DNA from: Acidobacteriota bacterium
GTDB taxonomy: Bacteria; Acidobacteriota; Vicinamibacteria; Vicinamibacterales; UBA2999
Direction: 5' to 3'
Length of the DNA stretch: 10,048 bases
NCBI GenBank assembly: GCA_947465275.1
Contig: CANIAI010000050.1
Location: 1 to 10,048, forward strand
Part shown: piece by piece, positions 6,689 through 10,048 of the stretch
How the letters are laid out: each line of letters begins with the position of its first letter
Numbering within the stretch: the first letter of the stretch is position 1
The notes under the pieces: generated by a model
What the model was told of the DNA's origin: nothing
The model's database searches: none
What the model saw: the letters and a program-made list of their open reading frames with translations, nothing else
Program-made: the position numbers and the translations under genes

Positions 6689-7841
6689 AGTAGGTCAGGC
6701 GCTTCTCGATCGTCAGCTCGATGGTCGAGAGGCAGTCGGCAATGCGGTCGCCCGCGTGACCGTCGCCGTAGAGCAGGTCGCGCTCCGGCTTGCCGTTCCT
6801 GATGTGCGTCCGGATCGCCTCGGCGATCGCGACCCGATCGTGCTCCACGTCGATCACGTTGCGCCCGCGTTCGCGTCCCTGCTGTCGGCTGCCGATATTG
6901 ACGGCAGGGACACCGAGGAAGGAACACTCCCGGATCGCCACCGACGAGTTCCCGACGATCGCGGTGGCGCCGCAGAGCAGGCGCAGGAAGTCTTCCGGGT
7001 ACATGTTCCGGAACAGGTGGAAGTTCTCCGGCTGCTCCTTCTCGCGGAATACCCGGATGCCCTTCGACGTCCCGTCGGAGCCGGCGTCGACGTTGGGCCA
7101 GAACCAGAGCACCGGCAGCCCGAGGTCCTTGACCGCGTAGAGCGTCTCGTCGACCTGGTGACGCGCCTCCTGGTACTCGGTCGTCACCGGATGCTGCATC
7201 ACGACGAGATAGCCGCGCGACAGGTCGGCCCGAGGGCCGACGCCGCCGTACTTCTCGAACGGATCGAAGTCGAGCGCGGGGCTCGCCGCGACCTCCGCCG
7301 CGATGTCGATCGACGGACAGCCGGTCACGATGACGCTCGCCGGCTCCTCACCCAGGCGGCGCACGCGCTCGGCCGCTCCCTGGGTCGACACGAGGTGGAT
7401 GTTCGACAGTTTCGTGACCGCGTGCCGCACCTTCTCGTCGATCGAGCCGGTGACCTCGCCGCCCTGCACGTGCACCACCGGGATGTTCATGTACGACGCC
7501 GCCACCGCGTTGGCCAGCGTCTCGTACCGGTCGGCGATCGTCACCACGGCGTCCGGCTTCAGGTTGTCGAAGACGGTCGCGAGTTCGACCAGGCCGAGGC
7601 CGGTCGACTTGGCGGAGGTGACGAGGTTCTCGCCCTCGACCACCATGTAGACCCGCGCGGCGATCGCGAACCCGTCGTGCTCGATCGAGTGGATGGCGTT
7701 ACCGTAGCGCTCGAGCAGGGCGGATGCCGCCACGACGAGTTGCAGTTCGAGATCGGGATGCTTCCTGATGGCCTGCAGTGCCGTCCGGATGCGCGAGTAG
7801 CTCGGGCGCGCGGTCACGACGACACAGATGCGTCTCTTCAC
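6687..7841 (-). CDS. neuC: Hydrolysing UDP-N-acetylglucosamine 2-epimerase family (NeuC/LegG type)
   Basis: A 384-residue enzyme of the Epimerase_2 GT-B-like fold. In the known pathway it converts a UDP-N-acetylhexosamine to the free ManNAc-type sugar and UDP, the substrate for NeuB. Visible motifs are ARPSYSR (11-17), ADRYE at 103-107, HVQGGEVTGSIDE (124-136) with the RHAVTKLSNIHLVST segment after it, TGCPSID (173-179), GNSS (297-300) and RECSFLGVPAVNIGSRQQGR (304-323). These match hydrolysing NeuC proteins better than the non-hydrolysing WecB type, because of the IDE...RH.VTKLS block. Whether it uses UDP-GlcNAc or the 2,4-diacetamido analogue of legionaminate synthesis cannot be told. The start is GTG in GTGA overlap with the NeuB stop, with a strong GAGGGA five bases before it. 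Length is normal. Confidence 0.93.
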   Translation of the reverse strand: MKRRICVVVTARPSYSRIRTALQAIRKHPDLELQLVVAASALLERYGNAIHSIEHDGFAIAARVYMVVEGENLVTSAKSTGLGLVELATVFDNLKPDAVVTIADRYETLANAVAASYMNIPVVHVQGGEVTGSIDEKVRHAVTKLSNIHLVSTQGAAERVRRLGEEPASVIVTGCPSIDIAAEVAASPALDFDPFEKYGGVGPRADLSRGYLVVMQHPVTTEYQEARHQVDETLYAVKDLGLPVLWFWPNVDAGSDGTSKGIRVFREKEQPENFHLFRNMYPEDFLRLLCGATAIVGNSSVAIRECSFLGVPAVNIGSRQQGRERGRNVIDVEHDRVAIAEAIRTHIRNGKPERDLLYGDGHAGDRIADCLSTIELTIEKRLTY

Positions 7842-8887
7842 GACAGTCCCTCGATGTCTTCGACGGAGAGCAGTTGATCGGTCGCGACGTCCCGCCGCAG
7901 GCGCCGGCCGATCACGTCGGGCAGCCGCTCAGGGGCGAGGCCGCTCCCGGGTTTCTTGAGTGCGAGGTGCGCCGGCTCCAGCACCGTTCCGGCCGGGAGC
8001 GCGCCGCGCGCCACGATGCTCCGGGTGAAGATGCGGCGGAGCGGGTCGGTCTGGCCGGCGAGTGCGTCCTTGTCGACCGGGTTCGCGCGCATGGTCTCGA
8101 TGAAGCGGATGCCGTCCACGAGCTGCCGCAGCTCGGAGGTGGTCACCGACGCCGGCACGTCGGGGCCGAACATCTCGCGCGACAGCGCCACGTGCACCTC
8201 GAGCAGGTCGACGCCCAGGGTGGCGGCCGCGAGGCCGGGATAGATGGTGGCCGAGTGGTCCGACAGCCCCACCCAGCAGCCATAGCGCTCGCGATAGAAC
8301 GGGAGCATGTTGAGCCCGACCTTCTCGGGCGGGCATGGATACGCTGTCGTGCACTGGAAGACGCCCACCTCGGCGCCGCGCCCGCGCACACGCGCCACCG
8401 CGCCGTCGATCTCCTCGATACGGCTCATCCCGGTTGACAGGAGCACCGGGGCGCCGGTGTCGGCCATCCGGTCGAGCAGCACCCCGTTGAACGTCTCGCC
8501 GGAGCCGACCTTCCAGAGCGGCATGCCGATGCGCTCGAGCAGGTCCACCGCCTCGATCGAGAACGCCGACGAGAGAAACAGGACGCCGCGTTCGCGCGCA
8601 TGGTCGGCAAGGCCGACCCACTGCTCCGGCGTGAACTCCATCCGCTGCCAGTACTCGTAACGGGTGGCATCCTGCCGGCTGAACTTGACGCGGAACGGTT
8701 CCGACGGGGTGCTCTCCGCCGAGGCGATGTGCGTCTGGAACTTCACGGCGTCGGCGCCCGCGTTCGCGATGGCGTCGACGAAGGCGTGCGCAAGCCCGAG
8801 GCTGCCGTCGTGCGTGAGGGCGACCTCGCCAATCACGAGGCACCGCCCCCTGCCCAGCCCGGCCAGCGCCTGATGTGTCTCCGTCAT
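7838..8887 (-). CDS. neuB: N-acetylneuraminate synthase family protein (NeuB/LegI type) with SAF domain
   Basis: A 349-residue synthase that in known relatives condenses phosphoenolpyruvate with a ManNAc-type sugar to give a nine-carbon nonulosonic acid. The TIM-barrel part shows IGEVALTHDG (19-28), VKFQTH (48-53), WKVGSGE (125-131), LSTGMS (150-155), QCTTAYP (178-184), GLSDHS (207-212), EVH with His232, and GPD at 241-243. The C-terminal SAF (antifreeze-like) domain covers about 284-349. The first motif is THDG where sialate synthases usually have NHNG, and the EKH block is EVH, so this belongs to a side branch of the family. The ATG overlaps the preceding PWLxEVG gene stop as ATGA and has GGAAGG nine bases upstream; the stop overlaps neuC as GTGA. 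The enzyme class is secure, the precise product is not. Confidence 0.93.
   Translation of the reverse strand: MTETHQALAGLGRGRCLVIGEVALTHDGSLGLAHAFVDAIANAGADAVKFQTHIASAESTPSEPFRVKFSRQDATRYEYWQRMEFTPEQWVGLADHARERGVLFLSSAFSIEAVDLLERIGMPLWKVGSGETFNGVLLDRMADTGAPVLLSTGMSRIEEIDGAVARVRGRGAEVGVFQCTTAYPCPPEKVGLNMLPFYRERYGCWVGLSDHSATIYPGLAAATLGVDLLEVHVALSREMFGPDVPASVTTSELRQLVDGIRFIETMRANPVDKDALAGQTDPLRRIFTRSIVARGALPAGTVLEPAHLALKKPGSGLAPERLPDVIGRRLRRDVATDQLLSVEDIEGLS
7847..7852 (-). promoter_or_regulatory. Ribosome binding site deciding the GTG start of neuC
   Basis: GAGGGA on the minus strand, five bases before the GTG at 7841-7839 and inside the end of the NeuB gene. It is a strong match and fixes the non-ATG start of the NeuC protein, whose first residues lead directly into its first strand. 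Confidence 0.75.
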
Positions 8888-10011
8888 GCTCCTGAACCTT
8901 CCGCGGCCGCCGGCAGTCCTGCCTGCGCCCGCACCGCCTGCCCGCCCCCCCCCGAGAGCAGATCCTCGAGGGGATGCAGCGCCCGCAGGTCACACGCCGC
9001 GAACCGTCCGGCCGCCACCTTGTGCGCCGCACGGAGTGCCACGCCGAGGTGCACGTGCAGCCACTTCGGGTCGACGTAGAGCGCCGACGTGTCGGTGCCC
9101 AGCATCGGCGCCATCCAGGCGAGGCTGCCGCAGGTGCTCACGAACCCACGGGCACGGGCGATGATGCCGGTCTGCACGCCGAGGTTCGTGCGCGGCGTCA
9201 TCAGCGCGCGCGCGCTCACCACCCGGCCGCCGGCGAGCTCGTAGTCAGCATGCTCGTCGAGCGCGAGCCCCGTGTCCAGCAGGACGACGGGCGCCTGCTC
9301 CGCGAGGCTGGCCACGAGTTGCCGCAGCACGCGGCGGACACCTGGCGAGTCGGGCATCGAGCGGGCCGAGTAGAGTTTCACCGCGACATAGCCCTCGGGC
9401 AGCGCGCCGGCGGGCGCCATGTCGCCCGGCTGCATTCGCGCGTGGCGTGTGTGGCGATCGAGGAACCCGAGGGAGCGATGCCCCGACCAGAACTGGGCGA
9501 ACAGCCGGTACATCAGCGACGGGTGCAGCACCGCCACGCGCCCCTCGCCCGCGGCGGCGCTGGTCGCTGAGCCGAGCCGGGCCTCGACCATCGCCACCAG
9601 GTCGCGGTCGAAGTCGGCGATGCCCTGCTGCTTGACCGCGCCGCGCTCCGCCGTGCGCCGCGCGAACTCGGCCGGCTCGACGAGGTCCCAGATCTCGACG
9701 TAGCGTGATGCCACGTCGGCATACCAGGACGCCACGCCGCCACGGGAGACGGCGACGACCCGCTCGGGCGCCAGGCGGAACGCCTGCCGCACCCATCGGA
9801 GGAACGGGATCCAGTAGAGCGTCTCGTATCCGACCTCCGACAGCCAGGGACCGGCAATCACCGTCTCGGCCGACCCGACGATCGCCTCGATCTCGCGCTC
9901 GATCGCCCACTCGGTCTCCCACGCGGCACGCGCATCGCGCAGTTGCTCGCGGTGCCGGCGGGCGTCCCGCAACGGACGTCCCGCGGCGCGCAGCCAGGCG
10001 GGGCTCTGCAT
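8884..10011 (-). CDS. PWLxEVG-family protein, copy 4 (coupled to neuB; contains a G9 tract)
   Basis: A 375-residue complete member of the unrecognised family. After a charged helical leader (1-50) come GPWLSEVGYE (54-63), YWIPF, RGGVASWY (90-97), HPSLMY (163-168), YVAVKLY (208-214), LDEH (251-254), N276-L-x-x-Q and ARGFVSTCGSLAWMAP (286-301). It is closest to copy 2 at 2683-3918, sharing for example HPSLMYRLF and CGSLAW-x-APMLG. The last 25 residues form a Gly/Ala-rich tail encoded partly by nine consecutive G bases. The ATG overlaps an upstream stop as TGATG; the stop overlaps the neuB start as ATGA. I infer a cytoplasmic, GT-B-like glycan enzyme from the C-terminal half, but no named family was recognised. 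The start was chosen from the TGATG junction. Confidence 0.88.
   Translation of the reverse strand: MQSPAWLRAAGRPLRDARRHREQLRDARAAWETEWAIEREIEAIVGSAETVIAGPWLSEVGYETLYWIPFLRWVRQAFRLAPERVVAVSRGGVASWYADVASRYVEIWDLVEPAEFARRTAERGAVKQQGIADFDRDLVAMVEARLGSATSAAAGEGRVAVLHPSLMYRLFAQFWSGHRSLGFLDRHTRHARMQPGDMAPAGALPEGYVAVKLYSARSMPDSPGVRRVLRQLVASLAEQAPVVLLDTGLALDEHADYELAGGRVVSARALMTPRTNLGVQTGIIARARGFVSTCGSLAWMAPMLGTDTSALYVDPKWLHVHLGVALRAAHKVAAGRFAACDLRALHPLEDLLSGGGGQAVRAQAGLPAAAEGSGA
8897..8902 (-). promoter_or_regulatory. Ribosome binding site for neuB
   Basis: GGAAGG on the minus strand, nine bases before the ATG at 8887-8885 and inside the 3' end of the preceding gene. A second purine run (AGGAG) lies only one base from the ATG and is too close to act. 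Confidence 0.55.
8945..8953 (-). repeat. Homopolymeric G9 tract inside copy 4 of the PWLxEVG family
   Basis: Nine C bases on the plus strand, nine G on the coding strand, spanning the codons for Ser353 to Gly357 of the 375-residue protein. I saw no other single-base run of this length in the window. Runs like this are known slippage sites in phase-variable surface-glycan genes of other bacteria; in a GC-rich genome chance or an assembly error is also possible. Confidence 0.7.
9803..9853 (-). repeat. Dispersed 51-base conserved coding segment, copy 4
   Basis: Encodes the PWLSEVGYE...YW block of the protein at 8884-10011. It is the near match of 8-58. The same block at 3569-3619 agrees at about 41 of 51 bases by hand count. 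Confidence 0.7.
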
Positions 10012-10048
10012 CAGCGCCTGGTGCCTCCGGTGAGCGAGACGTCCGGCA
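10011..10048 (-). CDS. C-terminal end of an unidentified upstream gene
   Basis: The minus strand reads in from the window edge as ...PDVSLTGGTRR followed by TGA at 10013-10011. The stop shares its final A with the ATG of the next gene (TGATG), the same type of junction seen at 5006. Only eleven codons are visible, so neither the family nor the frame can be proved; the call rests on the coupling pattern of the rest of the operon. Confidence 0.45.
   Translation of the reverse strand, partial: PDVSLTGGTRR

Noticed and set aside
5634..7877. Long plus-strand open frames at 5634-6680 (348 residues) and 6756-7877 (373 residues).
   Set aside because: Both mirror the methyltransferase and neuC on the other strand and show no motifs of their own.
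7929..9032. A 367-residue minus-strand open frame across the copy 4/neuB junction.
   Set aside because: Arg-rich low-complexity translation overlapping neuB in a wrong frame; it matters only as the frame that a G8 tract would enter.

Overview
The window is about 10 kb of high-GC bacterial DNA (roughly two thirds G+C by eye) in which every credible gene lies on the minus strand. Transcription runs from position 10048 towards 1. Genes are packed end to end: start and stop codons overlap (ATGA, GTGA or TGATG) at most junctions, the largest gap is 34 bases, and no promoter, terminator, tRNA, rRNA, CRISPR array or mobile element is visible. It looks like an internal slice of one long polycistronic surface-glycan operon. 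The base composition and frequent GTG starts fit a high-GC Gram-negative lineage such as Acidobacteriota, Gemmatimonadota or a deltaproteobacterium, but the sequence does not fix the taxon.

In transcription order the window holds: the last codons of an unidentified gene (10048-10011); a first member of an unrecognised protein family, here called the PWLxEVG family (10011-8884); a NeuB-type nonulosonate synthase (8887-7838); a NeuC-type hydrolysing UDP-sugar 2-epimerase (7841-6687); a zinc-ribbon SAM methyltransferase (6674-5724); a NeuA-type CMP-nonulosonate cytidylyltransferase (5722-5006); two more PWLxEVG proteins in tandem (5006-3915 and 3918-2683); an SDR nucleotide-sugar epimerase resembling dTDP-L-rhamnose 4-epimerases (2686-1550); a small HldE-C-like nucleotidylyltransferase (1530-1087); a second SAM methyltransferase (1090-416); and the N-terminal 127 codons of a fourth PWLxEVG protein (381-1), cut by the window edge.

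NeuC, NeuB and NeuA together make a CMP-activated sialic-acid-like (nonulosonic) sugar. The epimerase and small nucleotidylyltransferase would supply other activated precursors, and the methyltransferases could decorate sugars. No gene in the window resembles a classical glycosyltransferase, yet the PWLxEVG family is present four times and is translationally coupled to both NeuA and NeuB. The most interesting hypothesis here is that it is an undescribed, probably GT-B-like, glycosyltransferase family that assembles the glycan. A second notable feature is a run of nine G residues near the 3' end of the first family member: a +1 slip there would fuse it in frame to NeuB.
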